64,000 nucleotides of DNA, taken from contig JADNYJ010000015.1 in assembly GCA_015501075.1 (NCBI GenBank), positions 1 to 64,000 of the forward strand. Reading direction: 5' to 3'. The DNA comes from Gymnopilus junonius. Lineage: Eukaryota; Basidiomycota; Agaricomycetes; Agaricales; Galerinaceae. The position numbers and the translations under genes were made by a program. The notes beneath the pieces are model-generated. The model did not search any database. It was not told the DNA's origin and saw nothing but the letters and a program-made list of their open reading frames with translations. Positions 22,655 through 35,800 of this stretch are shown here, piece by piece. Each line of letters begins with the position of its first letter. Within the stretch, counting starts at the first letter, position 1.

Positions 22655-25067
22655 ATGATGGGGACGCACACCGCGCTATTGGTCAAACTATCCCTCTTGC
22701 TCTGCGGAGTCTATTGCGCTCTCGGCGCACCACAATCACCCGCCTCGTCAGCGTCAACAACCTCCGCAGCATCTTCGGGTCGGGTAAATGTGAAGATCAA
22801 GACGGGCGTCTTCCGTGGTGTTACGACCGCAGATAGTGTTGACAAGTTTCTTGGCATTCCTTTTGCCGAGCAGCCTGTGGGGAGTTTGCGCTTCAAGGCA
22901 CCTGTGGCGGTAACTCAGGCCTCGAATGCGGTCAAAGACGCGTCGCAGTTTGGGAATGCTTGTCCCCAGCCTTCGAGTACGGAGCTTGGAGCTCCTATTG
23001 GTGAAGATTGCCTTCATCTGAATGTAAGAGACTCGATGCTTTAGAACTGGGATGAGATTGTTCTGATTCTTGAAATTTCAACTGCGATTAGATCTTCCGT
23101 CCGACGGGCATATCGAGCAATACTAAACTCCCTATATTGTTCTGGATTCATGTAAGAATTTTACACTACAGTATGTACCTTTGATGCGGTATTGAAAGGT
23201 TCTAACAGGGAGGTGCATTTACAACCAAGTACGCCAGGTTCATAGAAGAATACATTACTATTCTGACATATGTCAAGTTCTGCGTCGAATCCTCAATTCG
23301 ATCCAACTGGTACATATTGATTCTTGACTAAAATGACTGCAGTGCTCATATTTTTACAGAGATTATCCAAAGGAGTGTGGCCATCGGAAAGCCCATCATT
23401 TTTGTTTCAACGTGAGTTATCTCCGCAACAATCACATCCACAGTCAATTTAAGCGCAACCTCAGAAATTACCGCGTCAATACATTTGGTTTTGTAAGCTC
23501 CCTTTTCCAATTACTGTCAGTGGTGTAACAGCTGACAGTCACAAAGTTGGCTAGCGCAGATGTACCGGCAGAAGACTTGAACGCAGGTTTGCAGGATCAA
23601 CGTATGGCATTGACATTTGTCCAGGACAATATTGCTGCATTTGGCGGAAACCCAGAAAAGGTGCTTAATCAATGTCTTTGGATATCTCTTGCTCAAGACT
23701 TATTTAAACTCTATAGGTGACAATATGGGGACAGTCCGCAGGAGCCGGAAGTGTGGAAGCGCACTTTGTATTTCCTTCAGAAAGAAAGCTCTTCCGCGCC
23801 GGAATTGCTGACTCTTCAACTGGCCCTTTGCAAGTTTACAAATTAGTCTCTCGTCATGGACAGAGATGCTGAACTTGTTGAACGCTTTTCTAGCAAAAAC
23901 TCACCTGATGTTACGACGTTCGATAAGCCTGGCAAGCCATTTAGCCGACTCCTTGCTGCTACCGGTTGCTCGGCTGGAAGAAATGCTGTATCTTGCCTCC
24001 AGAAAGTCCCTTTCGAGGTAAGTTTCTTGCTCGACTTGAGACTATATGCATGGGCTCATTGTTGCTTACTAGACACTTATGAATATTAGTAACACTATGA
24101 TTGATAACACTTTGAATGGGCAGCTTTGGCAACCCGCAGTTGGGCCTCCTGGAAGCTTTGTTCCTGAACGTGCGTCGGCCAGAATAGAGGCTGGCAATTT
24201 CTTACGTCTTCCTTTCCTCGGTGGAACAAATGTACGGCTTCCTATTCCTCGGCTATTCGACTCATCATTAATTCTCTCCAGATTAATGAAGGAACAACCT
24301 TCAGCACTACAGTAAAAGGCCTCGGCTTGACAGGCACAGCACAAACCGACGCCTTCATTAACTTCATAGGGCATCTCGTCATCGACAACAGCACACTGTC
24401 GTCCGACGTCATGAACCAGTTCATCAAGTTCTTCCCAGCCAACGATCCGACCCTCGGAGCGCCTTTCAACACCGGAGACTCCTTGTTCGACAGAGCGGAG
24501 GCATGGTACACTGACCAGATGTTCCTCTCTCCACGCCGTTTCTGGTTCCAGCATGCGTCGGCTGTTATGCCCATGTTTGCATATTACTTTGGCGAATTTA
24601 TTCCCGGAAATGATATCAGTCTCGGAGGTGGGTGTTTTTCAAGCCTTGCAGATATCTGAATCCTTTTATTTATACGCCTGGCAGTTGCTCATGCTTCGGA
24701 ACTTGAGCTGTTCTTTGGACCGATCCCGCCTGCTGCAGCTGTGGAAATACCATTCGCGACGCAATTGAGGGACTTTTACATCAATTTCATAACCGATCTC
24801 AATCCGGGTCGTGAGTAGTCGTCGTCGCAACTATTCATACAAGATCGCTAATTTATTTCGACACTAGCTGGCTGGGACGCGTTCACTCCCGCCTCTCAGC
24901 GGGTGTTGCAACTGATTCGCGACAACATTACTATGATTCCTGACGGTGTGTCTTCTAAGTCCGATTTCGTCCCCGTGAAGCTTATTTATTATCTCGTTGT
25001 AGAAATCGACGTGCAACAGGTCGCCTTCAGTAATTCTGCGAAGGTTCTCAACGAGTTTGAGAAGTAA
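22655..25067 (+). CDS. Secreted carboxylesterase/lipase, type B
   Basis: The N-terminus is a clear signal peptide ([17 protein letters not shown]). The family landmarks follow: [67 protein letters not shown], the nucleophile elbow [25 protein letters not shown] and [10 protein letters not shown] with the likely catalytic histidine. Exons run 22655-23023, 23092-23151, 23209-23237, 23278-23309, 23360 onward, and so on to 25067. The join GPF-KNSPDV needs a GC-AG intron at 23830-23893 (gcaagt…ttctag); with GT-AG only, the frame would break. If that intron is spliced, the gene is intact. It likely hydrolyses esters or acylglycerols outside the cell. Confidence 0.85.
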
Positions 25068-25523
25068 AATGGTGGGGTACGTCTTTTGCTGGAAGAGCAG
25101 ATTAAGCCATGTAGCTTTTAATCCTTGCTTCAAATTCATTCTTCCTCTAAAATTCGCTTATAATTCACAGCAATGGTCCACTATTGATCGATTTAACTCC
25201 TAAATATACGATAGTGATCCCCAGACAATTTAAGGAGGTCGCGCCAGCCACGAGCGTAGGTAATGTTTATCGCCATTCCCGCGTCCTTGAGTCTAAGAAA
25301 TTGCATTATGGATTTTTTTTGATGTAACTAGGATGATCCTCCCCCAGGAGTTCAATAGCCAGCCTGAATATGTCTGTCCGAGAGCGGTCCAAACGAGTCA
25401 GGAAGACGAGTCCATGGCACAACCTCGTCCATTCGTACGTTCAATGATTCAAGCAAGATTCAAGTGCTGGCAAAATCCTATTTTTTCCAATGGTATCTTG
25501 GTCAGAGATAAATGGTAACCGTG
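25068..25523. other. Short coding-like remnant
   Basis: Around 25180-25440 two in-phase pieces (LTPKYTIVIPRQFKEVAP and ILPQEFNSQPEYVCPRAV) look like exons split by an intron, but no start or domain can be assigned. It is most likely a gene fragment. Confidence 0.3.
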
Positions 25524-26594
25524 TTAGGAAAGAGGAGAAAATCCTTGATAGGGAGGCCTGTTCTTCCATTTGAACTCCAACGCCTTCAAAAAGGAAACGA
25601 CTTTGAAAAGACAAAGCAAGCTATCTGCAGGGGTTCCAATATTTTCGATAAATAAGTGGGTTAACGGAGGAGTAGAACGTCGAAGAAAAGATTTGAGTTC
25701 GTCAATGGAATGGTGACCTGTATATTGGCAATATTTCAATGTTTCGAGGGCCGGAAAAGTGAAATGATCAAGGAAGGTTGTTAATATATCACCATTCCAA
25801 CTTTGAATTTCCAAGTATCGAAGAGATTTGTGAATCAACACCACTGATGGCAGTTGACGTAGTCCAAAAGCCGTTATGCTGTACCATTGCAATTTTGGTC
25901 CTTGGAAAATTTGAAAGGATCTAGCGAGGTCGACTATGGCCAGTTCGACGTGGATCACGCTGGCCCAGTTAATTTCAACTTGGCTAAGGTTATGTAAGTC
26001 CGCGCAAGTATATTTCTTCTGGCATTGTGTTCTTCAGTCCGTAAAGCACCATAGATGGATCGGCAGTAGATTTGAAGCTATCTACTTGTAGTGATCGGAG
26101 AATTGACGGTTGTGAGTGCAACTGAAAGCAGGGAATAACGTAGTCAGGAACTTCGAGATGGATATCCTTGCAATGGGGCAAATATTGATTGATAATTCAG
26201 CTAAAGGATGAATGGGCTCTACTTGGTCACTATGAAAAGAGGTAGATCTGGAAGAGGTGATGTGGATACAAAGGAGAAGCTGCCCTGAGCGGCAAAGCCA
26301 TTGTTGAGTGAGTTCATAGCGAGTAAAAATTGTAGAAGAATCAAGGTGAATGCAAATGGTAGTCCAAATTCGAAGGGTCGTCCATGCAATTTCCCTCAAG
26401 GCGCTGCACACAGCTCCTAGTAGCAAGGGGCGACATGGACCTGTTACTGGTCTTGCAGAAATTGTTAACGTACATAATTCGAAAAGAGAACCTCGGGAGG
26501 CATTCCAAGGATGAATGGCTTGTGTGTCAAGTAATTTCTCCGCGCAAGTGACGCTGTCGGTCCAACATTTTGTCCAAAAAGCTAAACTTTTCAC
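25524..26594 (-). pseudogene. F-box protein remnant
   Basis: On the minus strand the first piece carries LLLGAVCSALREIAWTTLRI and WTTICIHLD, the same post-F-box signature as the intact gene at 43676 (FVLGAVCRAWREIAWSTPRL). LRR-like pieces follow in other frames (SILRSLQVDSFKS, KLQWYSITAFGLRQLPSV, LDHFTFPALETLKYC). The F-box itself is poorly kept and the pieces are in at least three frames, so this is a decayed paralogue. Confidence 0.65.
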
Positions 26595-27683
26595 TTATGT
26601 CTTGTTTTGTGAGAAAAATTAAAATTTGGAGATCATTTATCTCTTTACATGCTTCTCAGGTTTCTCCTTGGGACATTGAGCATAGCTGAGGCTGGTCGAC
26701 TTCCAGCGACTCGAAAGCCAGATTGGAGCAAGTGCATAATATTTCAGTGGTCTTCGAAGAGTCACTGTATCGTGGAGCACTGGTTGGAAACTTAAATTTA
26801 GAACTTTCCAACTTATGTAATTATATTAATACATGTAGTTTCAATCGGAGCCTTAACCTGGGCTTCGTCCTTCGTCAAAACTTCGAGAAAACCATCATGT
26901 TATGAGGCAGACGAACCGGCTGCCTGACTGGCAGGTACGTGGTAGGTGCGTACCATTTTCTGTGGCCGTATGCGCTGATGAGTAAGTAAGGGTTTATTAC
27001 TATTCACCTGCGTTTCCTCAAGGCTTATGTATTTTTTTGGCCAGCCGAAATTTAGTCATCTTTCCGTCTTCTTCTAGAGGACCAGCTCTAAGCGCAATGC
27101 TCTACTTATTATGTGACACCAGAACTGCGATATCTACTCAGAGTCCCCGGCTTTTGCATCCAGTTTGCCTTTCCGGTGCCGTCGTCCCATAGATCTCTCG
27201 ACATTTTTTGGAAGCTTGACTTCAAGTGTGATATAATAATACTCTCAACCAAGAGCCCCTCGGCCTGCCGTTCACGGAAATTGTGATATTCGAACGCTGA
27301 TCTTGACGCCGTCATCCTTTTGTTATCCTTGGCCATGTCCATCCAAACCCATCCTAGTGGTGAACCTCAGAATGATCGTTTTCTGTATGCCCAAGCATTA
27401 GCTTCTCTTCTTCCGGGCACCAGTCGGGCCTTAACACGATTCTAGTCTTCCTATGACGCAGATGCCTGTTCTGAGCAGAAGTCTTCTTATTGTCTCGTTC
27501 TTTCTCGGCTGTGGGCTATGTTGACCGAACGAAGTTATCCTTGTTTGCATCATGTATATGTATATCGTAGCCTCGTTCCATGCGTCTGACGCACCCACAG
27601 GCTTCGCCTCACCGTCAGCTTCCTTTAAAAGGTTCGCTTGACACCGATATACTTGTTCGTCGAGAGAAAAGATAGAATGGCAG
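26595..27683. other. Intergenic stretch
   Basis: No gene recognised. A short open piece at 27337-27447 (QNDRFLYAQALASLLPGTSR) could be a first exon of the coding-like region that follows, but I cannot prove a splice. Confidence 0.4.
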
Positions 27684-28980
27684 TTGGAAGATTCTCAGCG
27701 AATTTCTTGCCCGGCACTAGTCTCTACCGGCTCAACTGATATAAGCTGTCTAATCCCTGTCTGCTCATTTCAATGGGACCCGAACCTGAACGATATTAGC
27801 CATCAAATTGGTGTTTTGATTTCATCGATAACCTCAAGGCTCAAACAGACCTTAGATCGCGATAACTCGATTCCTCAATTTCTTGGAAAATCCTTTCGAA
27901 GCTCTCGAGCTCGATGTCCGGATGCTCTTTCGACCACTCGATGGTGGGGAATCCTTAGCTACTATCGTTACCGTCGGCATTACGGATTGCAATCGCTGGG
28001 AACATCAAGAAGTTCAAAGAACCCTAATCCAATTCGACAAGGAGAAATTCGGTCCCAGCCTGTGCAACATGCTAGCATTCCATTCATTTTTGCTTCACCA
28101 ATTTCTGGTAGACGTGCAGAATTAATCATTCAACGAGGTAGGAACAACGTTCATTTACGACTGTATCGCATGAATTTGCATCCATGTCGTCAAATACCCT
28201 TTGCGCAACTTGGCTGTGTAGTTGTGTGCAGCCTCTAGAAGCTGTTGCGGCAAACGAGATACTGCGACAAATTAACTTTCTCCACAAATCAAATATAACT
28301 CGGAGCTGAATTAAACGTGGTGATTGAACAGAGGCGATCACGGTCATCTGTGAGCGGGATTCTTTGTCCCAGAGCACGCCCACACGTTTTCCGGAAGCGG
28401 ATCTCCCTTTGGGCTTGAACGCCCGAAAAATGGGGACATGTGTTGATGGAAGGGACCGGCACGACGTCGTCGGTGTCTAGCGAGGTGCAGGGTGATGATG
28501 CCTTCAATATTTCTTGGATTTCCTCGGTGACTTTGCTTTGCTGAATTGATTGGATCCCGTTTATTTCGCGGGAGGCTGGGGCGTCGCGGATTAGAAATAC
28601 ACTCTCCCGGATAAGGTTTATTGATAAATTTATTGGAAATCAAATAGAGTTCTTGAGCACCTGGTCAGTGGGAATGTGGGTATATAGGTAGCAAGCAGTC
28701 TGTCGCCCACTTTATGGCATAATTGGTCCAGGGAAGGTAGGATTCTCAAGCATGCCAGATGGTGCCAATAACATTTCTGCCTACTTCTTTCCCTTGGACT
28801 TTCCTTTCTGGTCAGACCGCACAGAAAGAATTCCAACACAGCATGCAATCGCAAGAAGCATCATCGATGAATCAGGGAAGTCTTCACCGAAATCGAACAA
28901 CGCACTGGAAAAAAGTCTTTCCTACAAATAGTGCGGGCGGCCGTGTGGGGAAGGGAAAGGCCGCAAAGGTGGACAATTAG
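27684..28980 (+). other. Coding-like region, gene model unresolved
   Basis: Two overlapping frames look protein-like, for example FEALELDVRMLFRPLDGG, IVTVGITDCNRWEHQEVQRT and KFGPSLCNMLAFHSFL at 27890-28125. Around 28350-28530 come RDSLSQSTPTRFPEADLPLG and DDAFNISWISS, then NISAYFFPLDFPFWSDR near 28770-28810. They are separated by stops and frame changes; some could be introns. I do not recognise the family. It is either a multi-exon hypothetical gene or a pseudogene. The ankyrin-repeat gene starts about 380 bases further on. Confidence 0.35.
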
Positions 28981-29359
28981 TGGTGGAAATACGGAGGACT
29001 TCCAGATGCGGACATTCATAGGCTGATTGGACCCTTCATAATTTTTTGATTGGCATGTCCTATGCACTCGGCGGCACAGGATTGCCTCATTGCAGATCAT
29101 TCGCCGGGTGCAGTTGTTTTTTATACAGACTTATTTTCCTTCAAGTTCCCAGCTGCCTGTCTCCGCCATCAAGAACCCCCCACAACGCGCCAATCGTCAT
29201 AAAAAGGCTTCCGTCCTTCTCCTCTACGCGTTCTTCTTCTCTTGTCGACATCCCAGCCCGGTCTTCTACGTCCTTTTCTCTGTTTCATTCATTTTTTTGC
29301 TCTCGATCTCTTTGCTTTCAGCTTTCTTTTGTATTACATTCTCTTGACGGCTGCGACAC

Positions 29360-32300
29360 ATGGATCCGTCTTACAGTCTACTTGAAAACCACGGTTTGCA
29401 TCGCTATGCTCTTCTAGGAGATGATGATGGTGTCCGTCGTTCCCTACATGAAGGGGCTGACATCAATGCCCTCGACAGTGCTGGGCGTACGACCCTCATG
29501 TGTACTGTAGCTGGAGAGCAGTACGCGTCATTTTTTCTAACTCTTCATACGAGATCCTCGTTGACAAAGTTTATCTTAGCTGGCAAAATATAGACGCGTG
29601 TGACGCGTCTTTCATGACACAAAAGCGCTTGAACGTGATAAAGATTTTGGTTAACCACCCTGATATATCACTATACACTCTGAATACTCCTCAATCCTCT
29701 ATGAATGGTGTAATTCCCCTAGGAATGGCTGCTTGGCTTAATCAACCTCAGGCCATTCGCATCCTGCTTGAGGAAAGTGCGGATTCTGTTTCTGTGGATG
29801 GCATGGACTCCCATGGAGCCACGGCATTGATGTGTGAGTACTTGGCTTCCTTCCTCTGGTGCATCTATCTTTCTTTTCTTACGAACCTCGTCAGATGCCG
29901 CTCGAGACGGTAGTTTAGAAGTTGTGCAAACACTGGTGAGTTCATCTCTATCCTATTTGATCTTTCTATTGACATTGCCTCCAGCTTTCTCGGGGAGCCC
30001 GCCCAGATTTTAGAGACCGGAACCACCGGACCTCTGTACAATTCGCTCTTTCGCATCCACAGATTCTATGGCTTTGTGAGACCGTCTTACGTCGTCACCG
30101 GTGGCGAGAAAGTAAAGTGAGGCTTTTCTAGATTATTCTCTACTCAGGGCCTAACGGTTGACCGTACCAGTCCGCGGACCGCACGAGGTTATGTTTAGAA
30201 ACCGAGAGCCTCGTAGAACTCGCCTATTCCTCTATGCCTTTTTCAGAAGATCTCGAACCACCTCCCTTATCCATTTTCACCAAAGAAGCAACCTCAAGGT
30301 TAACCAACACTCTCATTTCTTCTATCCGCTCTTCGGACTTGACCTTTATCCATTCATTGCTCTTCGCTCCTGCGGTTCAAGCTACCTCTCCTCCCACTCT
30401 TTACCCGATGTCCGTCCCCGCTCTCGTCAACCTTCCAGATTCCAATGGATGGAGTCTTATCCATCACTGTGTAGCAGCAGATCGGCCTTCTGTCGACATT
30501 CTAGACGCCCTTTACTGTGCCGGTGCTGACGTGTCTTTGTTCACAATTAATGAACAGCAAACACCCCTTCATATCTTGGCTCGTCTTGCCAAGTCATCTA
30601 CCAATCTGGATTTACAACGTTCATTACAGGAATTTGCTTTGCACCTCATACAGGACTTGCGTGCCCCTCTATCAGCTCGCGATAAAGAAGATGAAACCTG
30701 TCTCCATATTGCCGCAGAGCATGGCCACTCTGGCGACTTATTGCAACTCTTTTTGGATTGTGATATCAATGGCAATGTTCGGGAGATGAAGAATTCTCGA
30801 GGGTACGTTGATAACATGCATGGACATTCTTTCTCCTTTGCTCTAACCACGTACATGACAGACTTACACCTTCCGAAGTCGCTAAAAGGGAATTCCTTCA
30901 TGTATTCCGAACCGAAAAGAGATCTCCTTCCGCCTTATCAAACCGCACCATCCGTCCTTCGGACTCATTCGCCTCTCTATCTTCCGTCACCGACCTCAAC
31001 TCATTCTGCCACAGCACATCTGATGCGTCATCCATTTTCTCGTCCTCGGACTTCAATGCCGCGGGTGCAGTTCAGCAGTTACTGTCAAGCCTTCGCGCGA
31101 CGTCATTGTCGACGCAACATTCGAATAGGCTTGCACATATCCAATATCTTGAAGATTGCCTAGAAGAAACGTCAGAGCAGTGCGATTCTATCGTTATTCA
31201 TTTTCGGAGTAGAATAGAGGAGGCATTGAGAGTGGTCCACGACTTGCAGAAGAACGTTGACAGGATAAATGACGTCCGCAACGTCGTTGGACTGGCAGCC
31301 AGAGGCAAGCTAACTACGCGGGGAATTACTCCATTGCAACCGAAACGACGTCACCGTGACTCGGAAGATTCTGCGACAACTATTGTCCAACCGGATGACG
31401 AGGCTCTTCCATCTCCTTCCACCATTCAGTCTTTTTGTACTGCTGATGGCAATCACATCTCGAAAGGGACGCAGACTGCCTTCCTAGACTTGTTCATAGC
31501 GAATAGATCCCTGGCATCCGATATGAAATGGCTTGATCGATTTATTCCAACCTCCGAATTAGCCAACTGCAAAACATATTTCGTCGGCCTTTTGGATGTC
31601 GAGCGCGAAGTAGCGCAGCTGCAGTTACAGATGGGGTATGCCAGCAATACCGACTCAGCCACTAAAACCACTCTCAAGCTAAAACAAGCGCTAAAGAGGA
31701 AGAAGAAGCTAGAGGAAAAGATCTTAGAACTCAATCTCGACCGGAAGGAGAAAAAAGATTCGACTTTTGGCACCTCAAAAGTCAAGTCCTGGCTGAAGAA
31801 GATGGTGGCCCCTCAGCCATCGCCCTTAGCTAGGCTTGAGCTCGTGCTTGACCTGGAGCAGAACTGCGATGTCGGGCATGAGGTCAAACGTTCAAAACCG
31901 CCTTCAATATGGGAAGGCGACATCCTTGATCGTTCAATCGATGACGCTCTGAAAACATCTCAGGTCGTCTTGGATGATGCCCATTGTGATTTGCGGAGCA
32001 TCAATGACTGTTTAGCTGCTGTGCGTATTCTATTGTTTAGTGGTCGTCTGTCGCTAAAATGCCGTTTTTCTATAGGCTGAGCAATTTATTGACCTAGCAA
32101 ATCACTCGATATCTAGGGCACAAAGGGTGGTCAAACGAGCACTCAAGGTGGGCAATATTTGATTCAATCTCTTTTGTTCTCGTTCATTGACATTTTTTTT
32201 CTCCAGAAACGAGAGGGTATGATCGCCGACCTTCGAACCTCTGCAGCCACCCAATCCAACCTCTCCCCTGCGGATGCCCTGTCACCTGGTTTACTGGGGT

Positions 32301-32548
32301 ACAACATTACAAACCGACCAAGCCTATCTTCCATCTCCACTATATATTCAACTACCTCATCAGTCACGTCCGTTGCTGCCACCGTTACCGAAAATGACGA
32401 TGAAGACGCACGCATTATCCGACGACTTCTTCTCCGGAAGATCGAGGCCCAGATTTCTGGTGCTTGGGATGAGCTCGACAAAGTCATGGGCTGGTTGCAA
32501 ATCGTCAAAGAAGCTGTCCGCAGCGTCAAGCGGAGAGCATATCTGTAA
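29360..32548 (+). CDS. Ankyrin-repeat protein with coiled-coil C-terminus
   Basis: Start at 29360 (MDPSYSLLENHGLHRYALLG). Ankyrin units are visible: DDGVRRSLHEGADINALDS, SAGRTTLM, VIPLGMAAWLNQPQAIRILL, HGATALMYAARDGSLEVVQT, LSRGARPDFRDRNHRT, and, after introns, NGWSLIHHCVAADRPSVDIL, AGADVSLFTINEQQTPLHIL and DETCLHIAAEHGHSGDLLQL. The C-terminal half is helical: a coiled-coil candidate at EQCDSIVIHFRSRIEEALRV, a lysine/glutamate-rich stretch (LKQALKRKKKLEEKILEL), and a conserved-looking end (ISGAWDELDKVMGWLQIVK). No enzyme domain is seen, so it is probably a scaffold. The exon border near 30115-30250 is not settled. The long open frames and phase-consistent introns (for example LM-YAARDG) make the gene secure. 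Confidence 0.8.
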
Positions 32549-32890
32549 AAGTTCAAAACGTAACTCATGTAATTTTATTGTATGTACTTATAGTGTATTT
32601 ATACGCACATTCGCATTGCTATCGCTCATTTCACTCATTTTCATCTCCACAATTTCTGTAGTCACTCATTTAAGATATAGAATTTCACTAGATTCGGGAT
32701 GTAGGATAGATATTGTAGCGGAAGATCCAAAAACATCGCAAACTGTCATCACACCGAAATGAAAAATATGTTATCGTGTAGTATACATGAGGACGATTCA
32801 CCCGCAAAAGCAGGGAAATATATAGAATTAAGGACCTATAAATGAAGCAAGTGGTATATGAAGAGCAGAAATGAGATTGATAACTAAATG

Positions 32891-35800
32891 TCAATGCCGA
32901 GATTCATTGAGACGTCGAGAGAAAAGCTCCCTGCAATTGTAATGGGTAACTTCACCACTGAAAGGGACAGAGTTAATTCGCAATCTGATAGTAGGGGACA
33001 AGGCCATACCGAGGAGCATGCACCGCAATGACACTGTTTCCCAGTCGTTTATGACATTGAGGACAGCTTTAATGAAAAGTAACATTAGGATTAGCCTCCA
33101 ACCAAATCACAGGAAGGCTCACATCCGGCTGTCTGTAACCTTGACCCTTCTCGACTGTAAAGTAACCAACCTCCGCGCAACCTGGTCGTTCCTGGCTTTA
33201 CTAATCTGGCGAACCACCCTTGTGTCAAAGACTGGAGCGCGCAGAGCTTCAATCAAGAAAGATCGGATATCGTCTGTCGTTACCAGAGGAGGGAGAAGCT
33301 TCAGAGTTTCGACCGCGTCCAGACGAGGACCTGCCTGCTGATGAGCTCAAGCGCGGGTTGTAGTAGGTCTGTTGTGGTCTGCACCGAAGGGCGGAGGTAT
33401 AGCCGCAGTAACGTAAGGAAGACATTGCCTGTCGCTGTCCCAGCTTGATATACTCTTTTGCAATGCCTAAATACACAAAGTGTTGGAAAAGGAAGTTTCA
33501 TTGAAATGCAGAAACGTACTCTTCCGCCTTCAGGAAATCGTGTAGCCGATATACATAAGTCTCAAGAGATTGGTCGTGTCGGCCTAGCCTGCCCAGAAGG
33601 ATGGCTCGTGCTTCATGAAGATCTGAATAGGTCTTATTAGATATGCTCAAGGATAGCAAAAGAAAAAGACCCACCGGTCGAGGACACAAATCCATAAAAG
33701 CGATCAATGCCAAAGCGGTTATCGGTACTGATGAATTTAAGGAGCTTGTCATAAACCTCTCTCCGCATTTCTATATAAACCAGTGTAATTATTTTTAAAT
33801 GTGGCGAAAGAAGAGGTCCTCACTTTCATCATTTCGCTTTTTTGCCGAATGGGCCATCGACAGATATAGTTCTGCTAGCCGGTCATGGAAGGCAGTAGCG
33901 TCCTCATTTCGTTCAGCAATTAAATATTCCAGGTACTTAACGCATAACGATGGGTCAATGGTCTCCAGGTAATCAGCAACGGGCTTTCGAGGTAGCTCGA
34001 CGTCTTCCGATGTAAAAATCTGGTTGCAACAACAATTGGCAATGTTAGCAAAGCATGAGGATAGACGAAGTCGCGCGCACCTGGAAAGCCATCTCACTAT
34101 CGAAGTCAAATATCCATCGAGCATAACGGAAGACATGGTCAATATATTCCGGACCCAACTTCTGTAGGTAGTGTATTGAAGGTCCCAGTTTGTCTTCCAC
34201 GTCAGTCGCGTCTTCGCTCAACCTTAACCTCGTCAGATCGTTTTCTTCACTAAAAGAACGCCACTCCTCACTGTTTTAGCAATTCCAAAGCTTTCGAGTG
34301 CATTTTCTTGCCATTGTAAAGATCTCTAAGCTCCGCATATTTCTGAAAGAGTAACCATCGGCAAGGAGCAAAAAAGGAGGGAAATGCGAAGGCAAACCTT
34401 GCGTGCTCTTAAATCTTCCTCAACCTCTGAAACTTCACACCAATTAGCTATCCGACATAAAGAGCCCAGCAACACAGGCCTGATGATCAGGTACGACTTG
34501 TAAAGCGCCGTATCCACAATCTGGGCAAACCGCAACAATTGTTCGGGAGTAAGAGCAGATAAGGGAGCATTGGGTAAGCTAAATAGCTCGTCGATGGATG
34601 CTTCTGAGAGTGGAGAGGCGAGGTGAGATTGACTTTCAGGAGTGATATTTACCGCTTCTAGAGCGGCACGGAGTTTAGGCCTGCGGTCGCCTAGGTATCG
34701 GACTAGTGTTTCTATTGAGCGATTGGGGTCGTCTGTTTTGAAGCAGTTGTCAGCCAAGAAAGAAAAGAAAACAGAGATGATTGAAGGGAAGTATAGGGGT
34801 TACCCACCTTGTGATGATCTCTTCTTGGATGTGATTGATGCCGTATCATCATCCCTGTGACCGCCAGGTAAAAACATTCCTAACCCAGTTCTCCGCAGCC
34901 TCCCGCCTACAGATCCGCCACCTGGAACGATACTATCAGAAATCTCCGCCGCCATCCGCTCATGACCCGAATTAATCATTTTATTATCTTTATCTTTCTC
35001 ACTGTCATGCGATGACTCTAAGGAAGCATGCTCGTCGTCCGTGGTCGGCGTTGGGCCACCATACAGGGGTATCCATCCTTCTTGAGGGACTGCTAACCGA
35101 CCTGCAACAGATTCCGGGTATAGAGCCACGACCTTTGCAGGGTTGAAGTCAAGCTCGATGAACGTGTCGATGGCGTCATCGAATTTGGATGCACGGAATT
35201 GCGATACGGCGTTTAGGGCTCTAATGCGTATCCTCCGTTGCTCCTGCGACGAAATAGAAATTTGCAAATATTCTCGAGAAATAAAACAAACACAATCACC
35301 TTGTCTGGGAGCTGATCCTCGTCAAGAATGTCAAGGAGAGCAAGAGCATCAGAATATTTTCCAGCAACGACGAGCTCATCGATTTGCTCAGCCCACGGCT
35401 TTATTGTAAAGCGCCATATCGAGCTGCCTTCGTTGGCAGCAGAAGCTTTATCAACGGGTGTCGTCAAAACATAGAGAGGCGACTTTGCTGAGTTTGAAGG
35501 TGTCATTAGTCGGATGAGGGCATTCTGGCTCGGGTTGAACTCCGATGCATTGAATGGGAAAGGAAGGGTTTGGGACACTTGTAGAGATAGTGAAGATCGA
35601 ATTTGTACCACGGATGTGGAGTTGAACGAAGGTTGAGTCTGCGTGCTGCCTTGGGGAGGGGAATCTGTAGGATGGGCCTGGTTTGGGATTGTGCCGGCTG
35701 GAAAGATTGAGAACAAGTATGGTTGGACGAAGGCTGATATTGACCAGGATCAATGTCTGCTTTTACTACAAAATTCCATACATACTGAGTTCTTCTGGTG

